From Acetatifactor sp. (GTDB taxonomy: Bacteria > Bacillota > Clostridia > Lachnospirales > Lachnospiraceae), in the NCBI GenBank assembly GCA_016293615.1, contig JAEDDX010000002.1, forward strand, positions 1 to 64,000: a stretch of DNA of 64,000 nt, given 5' to 3'. The notes under the pieces were generated by a model. The model was given only the letters and a program-made list of their open reading frames with translations. It searched no databases and was not told where the DNA came from. A program made the translations under genes and the position numbers. This document shows positions 52,777 to 61,627 of this stretch, piece after piece; position 1 is the first letter of the stretch; each line of letters starts with the position of its first letter.

Positions 52777-53799
52777 CTATCGCATGCCGATTTCCGTGTC
52801 GGTTACGTTAGTCACACTGTGCTCCTTGATGTAAGCAACGATTTCGTCCAGTTTCGTAAATGCAAGGCCGACATAACTGTCTGCACAACCGTAATAGAGG
52901 GCGATCTTACCGGTATTGGAATCGTGGATGGTCGCGCAGGGGAAGGTAACATTGGGCACAAAGCCTCTCTCCTCATACCATTCCTCAGGAGTCAGAAGGA
53001 AGTTCTCGCAACGGTATAATACCTTGGAGGGATTCTCAAGGTCCAGGATTGCGCCTCCGATGGAATAGACATATCCGTTGCAGGTACCGCTGACGCCATG
53101 GTAGAACAACAGCCAGCCTTCGTTTGTCTCAATGGGTGCTGCACCGCCGCCGATCTTTAAGGATTCCCACCACTCGTTTCCTCTGCTCATGACATGTCTG
53201 TGTTTGCCCCAATAAACCATGTCAGGACTTTCACTGATGAAAATATCACCAAAAGGCGTGTGTCCGGAATCAGAGGGTCTGCTTAACATCATGAAGTTAC
53301 CGTGAATCTTTCTGGGGAACAATACAGCGTTTCTGTTAAAAGGCAGGAAAGGATTTTCAACTCTCACAAAGGAGGTGAAGTCCTTTGTTTTTGCCATGCC
53401 GATCGCAGCTCCGTAAAAGTCCTGACACCAGATGATATAGTAGGTATCTTCAACTTTCACCAGTCTGGGGTCATACGCATAGCGCGGCATAAAGTCATTG
53501 CCCGCTTCGTCCTTGAACGGAATGGGCTTGGGGTCGAACTCCCAGTGGATGGCATCTTCACTTCTGCCAAGGTAAATATAAGGGATGCCGTTGGTCTGCT
53601 CACCGCGGAATACACCGATAAATTTTCCTTCATAGGGCATGACTGCACTGTTGAAGATTCTTGCAACGCCTTCGATGGGGTTGCGTCCGATGATAGGGTT
53701 CTCGCGATATCTCCAGATAGGAGCTCCCTTTAAACCTTCGGGTTTGTCCTGCCAGGGAATATTGTTTACAGGTTCAGAAAGCATTTTTAATTCGCTCAT
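52777..53799 (-). CDS. GH130 subfamily 2-type mannooligosaccharide phosphorylase
   Basis: Phosphorolyses beta-1,4-mannooligosaccharides from the non-reducing end and releases mannose-1-phosphate. 340 residues. Signatures: RYRENPIIGRNPIEGVARIFNSAVM (in part: ENPIIGRNPIEGVARIFNSA), GVFRGEQTNGIPYIYLGRS, catalytic D110 in RYAYDPRLVKVEDTYYI, RNAVLFPRKIHGNFMMLSRPSDSG (in part: FPRKIHGNFMMLSRPSD) and KIGGGAAPIETNEGWLLFYHGV. This is the GH130_2 layout. Together with the GH130_1 gene it lets the cell conserve bond energy as mannose-1-phosphate; a phosphomannomutase is then needed and is not in this window. AAGGAG precedes the ATG. Confidence 0.9.
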   Translation of the reverse strand: MSELKMLSEPVNNIPWQDKPEGLKGAPIWRYRENPIIGRNPIEGVARIFNSAVMPYEGKFIGVFRGEQTNGIPYIYLGRSEDAIHWEFDPKPIPFKDEAGNDFMPRYAYDPRLVKVEDTYYIIWCQDFYGAAIGMAKTKDFTSFVRVENPFLPFNRNAVLFPRKIHGNFMMLSRPSDSGHTPFGDIFISESPDMVYWGKHRHVMSRGNEWWESLKIGGGAAPIETNEGWLLFYHGVSGTCNGYVYSIGGAILDLENPSKVLYRCENFLLTPEEWYEERGFVPNVTFPCATIHDSNTGKIALYYGCADSYVGLAFTKLDEIVAYIKEHSVTNVTDTEIGMR

Positions 53800-53829
53800 T
53801 TTAATATCTCCTTTTGTTTGTGTTGTAAT

Positions 53830-54849
53830 TTATCTGGGAGCGACACTTTCCTTTCGGATCAGGTGTCCCTCGACAATTCTTGTTCCGTATTGGCAGGTCT
53901 CGTGATTCATTCTCTTAATCAGAATGTTCATGGCCTGTTCTGCCATATCTTTTTGCTCGACTGCGTAAGTCGTGATTCCGATGTTACAGATGCCCGGATG
54001 CACATAGTTATCAAAGCCTACGACCGAGACATCCTCCGGTACACGATATCCGTTGTCATTTAACAGATGGATCAATTTTGCGGCAAGAATATCACAATTG
54101 CAGAAAAACGCAGTCGGCATCTTCTCCGGCAGCTTGAGCAGTTCGTCAGCAAAGATGCCGCTTTCGGGATGTCTGTCATCAATCTGCCATTCCGGACGGG
54201 GCTGGATTCCTTTTTGCAGCAACGCTTTGACGTAACCGTAATACCGGTCCGTAATGGAAGGAGTAGCCAGAATGGTTCCGACAAACGCTATATCGCGATG
54301 CCCCTTTGAAATCAGGTAATTTGTCAGATGATACGCTCCGTAATAACTATCGGAAATGACTGCATCACTGTTAGCACGTCCATCCATGAAGTCCAGATAG
54401 ACAATCGGTACATTGCAGCCCTTTCTGAGATAATCCAGAAATTCCCTGCTCAGCTTACCGATGATAATGATTCCTTCTACCAAATGCTCTCTCAACAGCT
54501 TCGGCATTTCGAGGGTCTGCTCCATCTCCCCGCTCACCACTTCGAGCATGGCAAAGCATTCATAATCCATGGCGTAAGTCGATACTTCCTGATACAGATT
54601 CCAATAGAAGGACTGGTATTTATCGAGATAACTGTCAGCAATCAACACGCCAAACCGATGACTGTGATAGCGGATCGATTCCTTTCTGGCAACGGAAGGC
54701 TGCTTATAACCAAGTTCGGAAGCAACTGCCTTGATCTTAGTTCTCAGTTCCTCACTGACGCCCTTTTGATCGGACAATGCCTTCGAGACCGTGACAATAC
54801 TGACCCCGACAATATTTGCGATATCGGATAGTTTTACTGCTTTACTCAT
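53830..54849 (-). CDS. LacI-family transcriptional regulator of the mannan operon
   Basis: N-terminal LacI helix-turn-helix (VKLSDIANIVGVSIVTVSKALSDQKGVSEELRTKI, in part: SDIANIVGVSIVTVSKAL) and hinge helix, followed by the periplasmic-binding-protein type effector domain (RFGVLIADSYLDKYQSFY, GIIIIGKLSREFLDYL, GHRDIAFVG, VVGFDNYVHP). 339 residues, normal length. It lies inside the operon between GH36 and GH130_2, so it is transcribed with the genes it probably controls and should be autoregulated. The effector is likely a manno-oligosaccharide or mannose phosphate; this is inference. AAGGTG before the ATG. Confidence 0.9.
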   Translation of the reverse strand: MSKAVKLSDIANIVGVSIVTVSKALSDQKGVSEELRTKIKAVASELGYKQPSVARKESIRYHSHRFGVLIADSYLDKYQSFYWNLYQEVSTYAMDYECFAMLEVVSGEMEQTLEMPKLLREHLVEGIIIIGKLSREFLDYLRKGCNVPIVYLDFMDGRANSDAVISDSYYGAYHLTNYLISKGHRDIAFVGTILATPSITDRYYGYVKALLQKGIQPRPEWQIDDRHPESGIFADELLKLPEKMPTAFFCNCDILAAKLIHLLNDNGYRVPEDVSVVGFDNYVHPGICNIGITTYAVEQKDMAEQAMNILIKRMNHETCQYGTRIVEGHLIRKESVAPR

Positions 54850-54858
54850 TCACACACC

Positions 54859-57054
54859 TTACCCTTCCACTGCTGTCAGATGGAGCAGTTTTGACTGAAA
54901 ATCGCCCCACATATTATGGATGTGCAAGCCCGCACGCATCAGGGTATCTCCGTAAAAGATTTCCCCGGTTTCTTCGAGACGGTAGCGCTTCTCACAAGCC
55001 AGTCCCTGAAGCCTGATTCTTCTGCTGTGTCTGTTGGCTCCATTCATCACCTGCACATAAGTAAACAGTGCTTCTGATTTATCCTTTGCAACCACACCAT
55101 AACAGTCGTACAGATGATTCTCCGAATAAGAAGCGATACGGTAATAGTCGCCCGTGCGAACCAAGGCATTGTATTTGTGATAGTCTGAAACCTGATCGGC
55201 TATCTTTGCGCGGTCCTCCGGCGGAATCTTTGTGATATCCAGTTCATATCCAAAAGTTCCCGCCAGTGCGACATGACCTCTGGTTTCAAACGGCGTCGTA
55301 CGCCCCACAATATGATTCGGGCAATCAGAAACATGTGCACCCATCGTTGAAAGCGGATAAATAAGGGCGGTACCTTCCTGTATCGAAAGTCTCTCGATGG
55401 CATCCGTATCGTCTGAGCACCAGATCTGAGGACTGTAATACAACATTCCGGGATCAAAGCGTCCGCCTCCTCCGGAACAGTTTTCTAAAAGAAGATTAGG
55501 AAACTCATGCATCAGACGATCCTGCATCTCATAGACACCCAGCACATAACGATGCATGAGCTCGCCCTGATTGGCGACAGGAAGTCCAAGGCTTCCCAGG
55601 TCACACAACTGTCTGTTCATATCCCACTTCACATATTCGATGTTTGCACTGTGCAAAATGGCTGAAAGCAGAGAATAAATATAGTCGCGTACTTCCTTTC
55701 TCGAGATATCCAGCACATACTGATTCCGCATTCTGCAGGGAGTTCTTCCGTCGATCGTAATTGCCCAGTCAGGATGTGCTCTGTAAAGCTCTGAGTCAGG
55801 TGAGATCATCTCAGGTTCAAACCAGATACCGAATTTCAGACCGATTTTGTTGACTTCCTCCACCAAATAGGACAATCCTCCGGGCAACTTCTCCTCATTG
55901 ACAAACCAGTCGCCAAGACTTGAATTGTCGTCATTCCGGTATCCGAACCAGCCGTCATCCATGACGAGCATTTCGATTCCGTTCTTCTTGGCCTCTTTTG
56001 CTATTGCAATCAACTTCTCTGTGTGAAAGTCAAAATAGGTCGCTTCCCAGTTATTGATCAGAATCGGTCGCTTTTTATCTTTATAAGGACTTCTGATCAA
56101 ATGCTTGCGATACAGGTCATGATAAGTTCTTGTCATCGCGCCAAGGCCTTCGTGGGAATATACCAGGACGACCTCGGGTGCAACAAACGACTTCCCAGAC
56201 GGAATTTCAAAGCAGAAATTCTTGGGATGAATTCCCATCTGGATACGCAGGCTGTCAAACTGGTTTTTCTCCACCTGCGCCAGAAAGTTGCCGGAATACA
56301 CAAAATGGAAGCCGTAAACCTCGCCCACCTCCTGCGTGGCATTCTTCGACACAAGCGCCATAAAAGGCTGCTCCTGGTGAGAAGACTCTCCTCTGGTCGA
56401 CCCTACTCCGGTTTTACCGTATCCGATCTCTCTTCGACAGATATGCCTCTCTCGGGCCCAGGAACCGTTTAAGGTGAGAAGCTCATAATCCACCTGATCC
56501 ATATCCATACTCATGGACATCAATCTTTTTACGAATACGGAATCCGTTGACCGATTCACTACCTCGCAGCTTCGCACCACACAATCCAGTCCTTCAAATA
56601 TGCTGTAACGAAGAATGATCTCGAGTGAAATGACAGGGTCAACCGCCGTAATCTCAAGCGTCATACAGTCCTGAACCGAGCCGAATGTAGCGGGAAGCCC
56701 TTCTAACTTCGGCTTGCCGTGGCAGATACGATGTGACTGATATCTCAGGTCTACACAATTATGCCCGTTCAAATCCGTGATCTCGATGGCACTTTCCCTG
56801 TAATCGCCGACATTGCATCCGGGGAATTCTGTCGGAAAGGTATCCAGAAAAGAACCACGGTCTCTGTTGTTGCGTGAGGGCACAAAAGGATTCTCATCAA
56901 TTCGCATCAGTCCCGACACATCGATGTCTGAAATTTTCCTTCCGAAGTATACATGACCGATAAACTTCTCCTCGTCCGTAAGTGCAATGATATAACTTGT
57001 GTTTTCCGTATCCAGCTTAAAAATACCTTTCTCTTTGTCAAATAAAATATTCAT
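54859..57054 (-). CDS. GH36 alpha-galactosidase
   Basis: Removes alpha-1,6-linked galactose from galactomanno-oligosaccharides (or raffinose-type sugars). 731 residues, the standard tetrameric GH36 length. Nucleophile D478 in YVKWDMNRQL, acid/base D548 in IWCSDDTDA, plus NNWEATYFDFHTEKL, VMDDGWFGYRNDDNSSLGDWF (in part: MDDGWFGYRNDDNSSLGDW) and GRFDPGMLYYSPQIW. There is no signal peptide, so it is intracellular. The first gene of the mannan operon. I use the ATG at 57054 (AAAGGTGG before it); a GTG lies three codons upstream. The LacI gene follows nine bases after the stop. Confidence 0.93.
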   Translation of the reverse strand: MNILFDKEKGIFKLDTENTSYIIALTDEEKFIGHVYFGRKISDIDVSGLMRIDENPFVPSRNNRDRGSFLDTFPTEFPGCNVGDYRESAIEITDLNGHNCVDLRYQSHRICHGKPKLEGLPATFGSVQDCMTLEITAVDPVISLEIILRYSIFEGLDCVVRSCEVVNRSTDSVFVKRLMSMSMDMDQVDYELLTLNGSWARERHICRREIGYGKTGVGSTRGESSHQEQPFMALVSKNATQEVGEVYGFHFVYSGNFLAQVEKNQFDSLRIQMGIHPKNFCFEIPSGKSFVAPEVVLVYSHEGLGAMTRTYHDLYRKHLIRSPYKDKKRPILINNWEATYFDFHTEKLIAIAKEAKKNGIEMLVMDDGWFGYRNDDNSSLGDWFVNEEKLPGGLSYLVEEVNKIGLKFGIWFEPEMISPDSELYRAHPDWAITIDGRTPCRMRNQYVLDISRKEVRDYIYSLLSAILHSANIEYVKWDMNRQLCDLGSLGLPVANQGELMHRYVLGVYEMQDRLMHEFPNLLLENCSGGGGRFDPGMLYYSPQIWCSDDTDAIERLSIQEGTALIYPLSTMGAHVSDCPNHIVGRTTPFETRGHVALAGTFGYELDITKIPPEDRAKIADQVSDYHKYNALVRTGDYYRIASYSENHLYDCYGVVAKDKSEALFTYVQVMNGANRHSRRIRLQGLACEKRYRLEETGEIFYGDTLMRAGLHIHNMWGDFQSKLLHLTAVEG

Positions 57055-57372
57055 GAACGCCACCTTTTAACTTATTGTTTTAAGTTTATTTTAACTATTT
57101 TTAATTTCTTATACTATTGACAAATGAAACAAATATTTCTTTTTCTTTTATCCAATCCTACTTAAATTAAGCAATGCACTAAGGTCTGCGTGTCCGACAA
57201 AGACCTTAAGAGTGTCATGTGGAATTTGCCCAGACAGGCCCTGTGCGTCTGCACCCGTACAGAAAGGCCTCAGGCAGGCGGCCGCAAGCACACAAAAAGG
57301 CCGAAATCCGAACGATTTCGACCTTTTTGATGCCTATGTCACTGTAACTTTCCTGCAGCCTGAGATACTTTA
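57055..57372 (-). promoter_or_regulatory. 318-base intergenic region upstream of the mannan operon
   Basis: Contains the terminator of the next gene (57294-57328, own entry), an 8-bp inverted repeat TAAGGTCT-N13-AGACCTTA (57180-57208), and, next to the GH36 ribosome binding site, AACTTA-N6-TAAGTT (57069-57086). The part nearest the operon is AT-rich. I see no confident -35/-10 pair, CRE site or LacI-type CG-centred palindrome. The promoter must be here but cannot be assigned. Confidence 0.5.
57294..57328 (-). terminator. Terminator after the beta-helix gene
   Basis: 15-bp stem with one mismatch (57294-57308 with 57314-57328), 5-base loop, with A/T runs at both ends that give a T tract on either strand. 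Confidence 0.85.
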
Positions 57373-58038
57373 TCAATGTTTTTGGGCAATCTCAGTCCTT
57401 TTCTTATAGATGGAGTCGGAAGGAATCACGCCGCGTACCATTGATGTGGGATATATGTTGGAATTTCTGCCGATCACGGTACCCGGATTCAGAACGCTGT
57501 TGCAGCCGATCTCTACGAAATCACCCAACATAGCGCCCATTTTCTTCAGACCCGTTTCCAAATGGATCCCCTCTCCCTTCACCGTTACAAGGGTTTTGTC
57601 ACTCTTCACATTGGATGTGATGGAACCGGCGCCCATATGCGAGCGATATCCGAGGATACTGTCTCCGACATAATTATAGTGCGGTACCTGAACCTTGTTA
57701 AACAATACTACATTTTTTAACTCCGTAGAGTTTCCGACAACAGCACCCTTTCCTACGATGGCATTGCCTCTGATAAAGGCGCAATGTCGAATCTCAGCCT
57801 CTTCATCAACAATCAACGGGCCGTTTAAGCAGGCAGTAGGCGCAACGACAGCACTTCTCGCCACCCAGATATCATCCCCTCTTTTCTCAAAACGCTCTGC
57901 CGGAAGGGTGTTTCCGAGTGCAACGATAAAGTCGTGAATTTTCGGAAGCGCCTCCCATGGATATGTCAGACCGTGAAATAAATCAGAAGCGATGGTCTGT
58001 TCCAAATCATACAGATCACAAATCTTAGCGGAAATCAT
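57373..58038 (-). CDS. Left-handed beta-helix acyltransferase-like protein
   Basis: 221 residues. Residues about 55-190 have the hexapeptide repeat of left-handed beta-helix (GlmU C-terminal-like) proteins: AVVAPTACLNGPLIVDEEAEIRHCAFIRGNAIVGKGAVVGNS (in part: APTACLNGPLIVDEEAEIR), and GDFVEIGCNSVLNPGTVIGRNSNIYP. LKNVVLFNKVQVPHYNYVGDSILG and GHMGAGSITSNVKSD-like segments (seen as RSHMGAGSITSNVKSD) match the UDP-N-acetylglucosamine pyrophosphorylase C-terminal domain. There is no nucleotidyltransferase domain, so it is not a full GlmU. Its first ~50 residues are helical. It may modify a sugar nucleotide or be regulatory; substrate unknown. Between topB and the mannan operon. Confidence 0.75.
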   Translation of the reverse strand: MISAKICDLYDLEQTIASDLFHGLTYPWEALPKIHDFIVALGNTLPAERFEKRGDDIWVARSAVVAPTACLNGPLIVDEEAEIRHCAFIRGNAIVGKGAVVGNSTELKNVVLFNKVQVPHYNYVGDSILGYRSHMGAGSITSNVKSDKTLVTVKGEGIHLETGLKKMGAMLGDFVEIGCNSVLNPGTVIGRNSNIYPTSMVRGVIPSDSIYKKRTEIAQKH

Positions 58039-58083
58039 AGGTTTTCCCTCTCTTTCAATAGTTTACCGTTTCCACACTCAAAA

Positions 58084-61000
58084 TCAGTTTGGCGGAAACT
58101 CGAAGATTATGTTATAGTTTTCGTCAAACTTCAGAGCAGCCTGAAACGAAGAGCCGCTCTTAGACTGAAAGCCTGAAATCACATCGGTATGTTTTGTCCG
58201 GATCAATTTCAAAAATTGTTCCTCAGACAACTCGACGCCGGCGATTTTACCGACATAAAACTTACATCCCGAATCATCCCTGGTATGGTTCGAACAGCGG
58301 TATCCGAAACGTCCTTTGATGATGTTTCCCTGACATATCGGGCACTGACAACTCATCTCCTTGTCTTCGTTTTCAAATACGAATTTGCACCCGGTGACAT
58401 TGCCGTTCTCGTCCTTGTTCAGCGCAATCTTTGCTTCAAACACGGAACCGCTCTTAGATTTAAAACCGCTGATTTTCGAAGTAATGCCGTTTTGCAGCAG
58501 CTCCTGTACCTGTGAATCATTTAATTTTACGGATGCAAAAGAGCCAAGATTGAAACGACAGTTCTGTTTACTGTCTTCTTTGCTGTAATTCTTGCAGCCA
58601 TACCCGAAGGAAGTCTTCACAATCTCACCGCCGCAGATCGGACAGACGACGCCCTTCACTGTCTTCGCTTCCACATTCTCAAAGTCAAAGACAATACGCG
58701 TTTTGTTTTCTTCGTTTTTTTGAAGCTTTAGGCAGGCGTCGAATTTTTTACCGTTCTTGCTCTTGAATCCACGGATCGTCTTCGTGGTTCCGGTGTTGAG
58801 GAGCTCGATTACCTGCGCAGCCGGTATGATTTTCTTTGAGATCTCTCCGATGAAGAATTTGCAGGATTGCGGATCGTCAGCATTGTATTTTTCGCAGCCG
58901 AACCCGACCGTCTTCTTATAGATGCGTCCTCCGCAATCAGGACAGACAACGCCTTCCAAAAATTCCGGCTCCACTCCGGAAAAATCAAACTCTATCGAAT
59001 ACTGTCCGTTCTCAGACTGCTTGAATACCAATACAGCGTTGAACGGCTTCTTGCTCTTGGATTTAAAACCGGACAAGACCGGAGTTTTTCCGTTTTGGAT
59101 CAGCTCGGTAAACTCTTGTATCGATAGGTGCTTTCCGGCTATCTCACCCACTGAAAAACTACAGGGCTTTTCGGGATTTCTCTTATTGGCGCACATATAT
59201 CCGTAAGAGGTGATCTCGATCTCTCCCTGACAGACAGGACACCTGATACCTTCCAGAATCTCAGGCTTTACTTCTGAAAAATCGAAAAATACTTTGTGCA
59301 GATTGTCGTCTCCTTTTCGCAATACCAAAGAAGCCTTGAACTTTTTCTTGTTCTTACCGACGAAATCTCCGAGTACCTTCGTCCTGCCCTTTGTAATCAA
59401 TTCCGTAAAGTCTTCCTCACTAAGCGTATATCCGGCAATCATACCAACCGAGAATTTGCAGTTCTTCTCTTGGTCAAAGTAATTGCTGCATCCGTAGCCA
59501 AAGGAGGTTGTGGTTAATTCTCCGCCGCAATCGGGACAGGGAATGCCGAGAGGCTTTCTGGTTGCCATGCCCTTGGATCCTTTTCCCGTAAAGGGATAGA
59601 TACGACCTGCAATTTGACCGGACAGATCGCTTTGTATCATTTTCGTCGTTTCTCTTCGGATGTAGTCCTCCAGTTTCTTCCGATAGACGACATCATCCAC
59701 AGTGCCGTTGATGATCCCCTCCAGTCCTTTTTCCCAGGAAGCGGTCATCTCGGGGTTTAACAGAGAAGGCACCGACAGACTGACGACCTCATAGATCATT
59801 TCACCGAGTTTTTCAGGCGTAATGATCTGGGTCTTACTGTTTTGATTCAGATATTTGATCCTGACAAGTTTTTCGAGGATTTCACCTCTGGTCGCCGACG
59901 TTCCGATGCCGGTGTTCTTGATCTGTTCTCTCAGTTCCTCATCTTCTATCAGATTTCCGGCATTTTCCATCGCAAGAATCAGTGTTCCTGAAGTATATCT
60001 CTTGGGCGGCGAAGTTTTGCCTTCCTTGATCTCATAGTCGTTTACCGAAATGACACTTCCCTTGGAAATGCTGTTGGTAAGTCTGATCAGGTCCTCTTTG
60101 GAACAGGAGGCGTTGTCGCCGTTACCATCACCATGATTATCTGCATTGCCGGCTCTTCCGACAACCTCCAGATACCCTTTTGCCTGTAAAATCTTCGCAT
60201 TTGCGAAGAAATTCTCAGTATCGATTTTTACATGAATCTTGACAACCAGATACTCTGCAGGAGGATAAAAGATGGACAAAAATCTTCTGACGATCAGGTC
60301 ATACACACTTCTGTGCAGCTGATCAAAGGTTTCAATTCCGTTCGTATATCCTGTCGGTATAATGGCATAGTGGTCGGTTACCTTGGAATCGTCGGTATAG
60401 CTTGATTTCTCGATTCCGTAATACTTTTTATTGTTGAGAATCTCCTGTACGAACCCGGAAACAGGACTGTATTTTGCAAGACCGCTGATGTTCTTACGGA
60501 TTTCCTTCGCGATTGCGGTCGTCAACACCCTGGCATCCGTTCGGGGATAGGTCGTCAGCTTTTTCTCATATAGATCCTGCACGATCTGCAGGGTGTCGCT
60601 GGGACTGATTTTGAACAGCCTGGAGCACTCAGCCTGCAACTCCGCCAGGTTGAACAACAAAGGAGCCTTCTTTTTCGAAACTGTTTTCTCGACATTCTCT
60701 ACGATTGCTTCTTTGCCGGTCAGTTGCTCTATGAGTTGTTCGGCATCCTCCCGCTTCTTAAAACCGTTTTCTTTATATAATTTAGGCGAATTAAAATAAC
60801 CGGACCCTTCAATCGCCTTCCATTCTGCCTCAAATTTTACATCGGAAAAATTACCGATCACTCTGTAGAACGGTGTTTCGACAAAATTTCTGATTTCTCT
60901 TTCCCTGTCAACCACCATGCCGAGAACGCAGGTCATGACTCTTCCGATTGCGATTGCGGTATAGTTTGCCGTCGCCGCCGCATCGTTGATCATCCGGCCG

Positions 61001-61551
61001 TATTTGACAGACAACGCCCTGGAAAAATTGATGCCGAGACTGTAGTCCTCAATGGTTCTCATGATTCCGGATCTGCCCAGTCTCGCGTAATCAGACATGG
61101 GTCTGGCTTCCCGGATTCCGCGCAGGATCTCATCATCTGTCTGCGAGTCGATCCAGACACGAAGCTCCTGCATGCCCTCTCTCACACCACCGTAATTTCT
61201 GATGTTCTCCTCGATGGTCTGACCTTCTTTTCCGGAGTCTCCTGCCCATAGAACAGTGTCGATATCCTCTCTGTAAAGTAATTGATGAATGACTGCGTAT
61301 TGTTCCTTGGAAGACTCGATGACACCGTATTGATAGGTTTCCGGAAGAAAAGGAAGGTCCTCCAGCTTCCACATTTTATACTTGATATCATATACTTCCG
61401 GATAAACCATCTCTACAAGATGACCGAAGCACCAGGAAATTACATATTCGTCGTTCTCGATGTATCCGTTTCTTTTCCCGTTGACATTCAGCACTCGCGC
61501 AAAATCTCTGGCAACAGACGGTTTCTCCGTGATAATTAATTTCTTGCTCAA
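58084..61551 (-). CDS. topB: Type IA DNA topoisomerase III with five C-terminal zinc-ribbon repeats
   Basis: Relaxes or decatenates DNA by single-strand passage. TTG start at 61551 (AGGGG seven bases before) gives 1,155 residues; an ATG at 61608 is inside the asd terminator. TOPRIM has E9 (IITEKPSVA) and WAGDSGKEGQ, with Gly where many TopB have the second Asp; the catalytic tyrosine lies in TTYPRTDAR (about residue 330). From about 672 to the end there are five tandem ~100-residue units, each with C-x-x-C-x-G, ..GYGC.., a fourth cysteine (CKF or like), GxxAGxxLS..F.ELI, and GFKSKxGKxFxA. TopB of about 700 residues carries none or one. Sequence between units 1-5 differs, so they are old. Confidence 0.9.
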   Translation of the reverse strand: MSKKLIITEKPSVARDFARVLNVNGKRNGYIENDEYVISWCFGHLVEMVYPEVYDIKYKMWKLEDLPFLPETYQYGVIESSKEQYAVIHQLLYREDIDTVLWAGDSGKEGQTIEENIRNYGGVREGMQELRVWIDSQTDDEILRGIREARPMSDYARLGRSGIMRTIEDYSLGINFSRALSVKYGRMINDAAATANYTAIAIGRVMTCVLGMVVDREREIRNFVETPFYRVIGNFSDVKFEAEWKAIEGSGYFNSPKLYKENGFKKREDAEQLIEQLTGKEAIVENVEKTVSKKKAPLLFNLAELQAECSRLFKISPSDTLQIVQDLYEKKLTTYPRTDARVLTTAIAKEIRKNISGLAKYSPVSGFVQEILNNKKYYGIEKSSYTDDSKVTDHYAIIPTGYTNGIETFDQLHRSVYDLIVRRFLSIFYPPAEYLVVKIHVKIDTENFFANAKILQAKGYLEVVGRAGNADNHGDGNGDNASCSKEDLIRLTNSISKGSVISVNDYEIKEGKTSPPKRYTSGTLILAMENAGNLIEDEELREQIKNTGIGTSATRGEILEKLVRIKYLNQNSKTQIITPEKLGEMIYEVVSLSVPSLLNPEMTASWEKGLEGIINGTVDDVVYRKKLEDYIRRETTKMIQSDLSGQIAGRIYPFTGKGSKGMATRKPLGIPCPDCGGELTTTSFGYGCSNYFDQEKNCKFSVGMIAGYTLSEEDFTELITKGRTKVLGDFVGKNKKKFKASLVLRKGDDNLHKVFFDFSEVKPEILEGIRCPVCQGEIEITSYGYMCANKRNPEKPCSFSVGEIAGKHLSIQEFTELIQNGKTPVLSGFKSKSKKPFNAVLVFKQSENGQYSIEFDFSGVEPEFLEGVVCPDCGGRIYKKTVGFGCEKYNADDPQSCKFFIGEISKKIIPAAQVIELLNTGTTKTIRGFKSKNGKKFDACLKLQKNEENKTRIVFDFENVEAKTVKGVVCPICGGEIVKTSFGYGCKNYSKEDSKQNCRFNLGSFASVKLNDSQVQELLQNGITSKISGFKSKSGSVFEAKIALNKDENGNVTGCKFVFENEDKEMSCQCPICQGNIIKGRFGYRCSNHTRDDSGCKFYVGKIAGVELSEEQFLKLIRTKHTDVISGFQSKSGSSFQAALKFDENYNIIFEFPPN

Positions 61552-61564
61552 TCCATAACCCCTT

Positions 61565-61606
61565 AAAAAATGCAGAAGCAATTTGAACCACCCAAACTGC
61601 TTCTGC
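61565..61606 (-). terminator. Terminator after asd
   Basis: 14-bp stem with one mismatch, GCAGAAGCAATTTG/CAAACTGCTTCTGC (61572-61585 with 61593-61606), 7-base loop, then ATTTTTT on the minus strand. It supports the topB start downstream at 61551. Confidence 0.9.
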
Positions 61607-61627
61607 ATGAATCTCTGACGAATGATT

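Noticed and set aside
58084..61551. Topoisomerase III as sign of an integrative element
   Set aside because: The neighbours are chromosomal metabolism genes (asd, argH); there are no integrase, relaxase, mobilisation genes or flanking repeats.
61552..61608. Longer TopB start at the ATG 61608
   Set aside because: The extra codons run through the asd terminator and lack a ribosome binding site.
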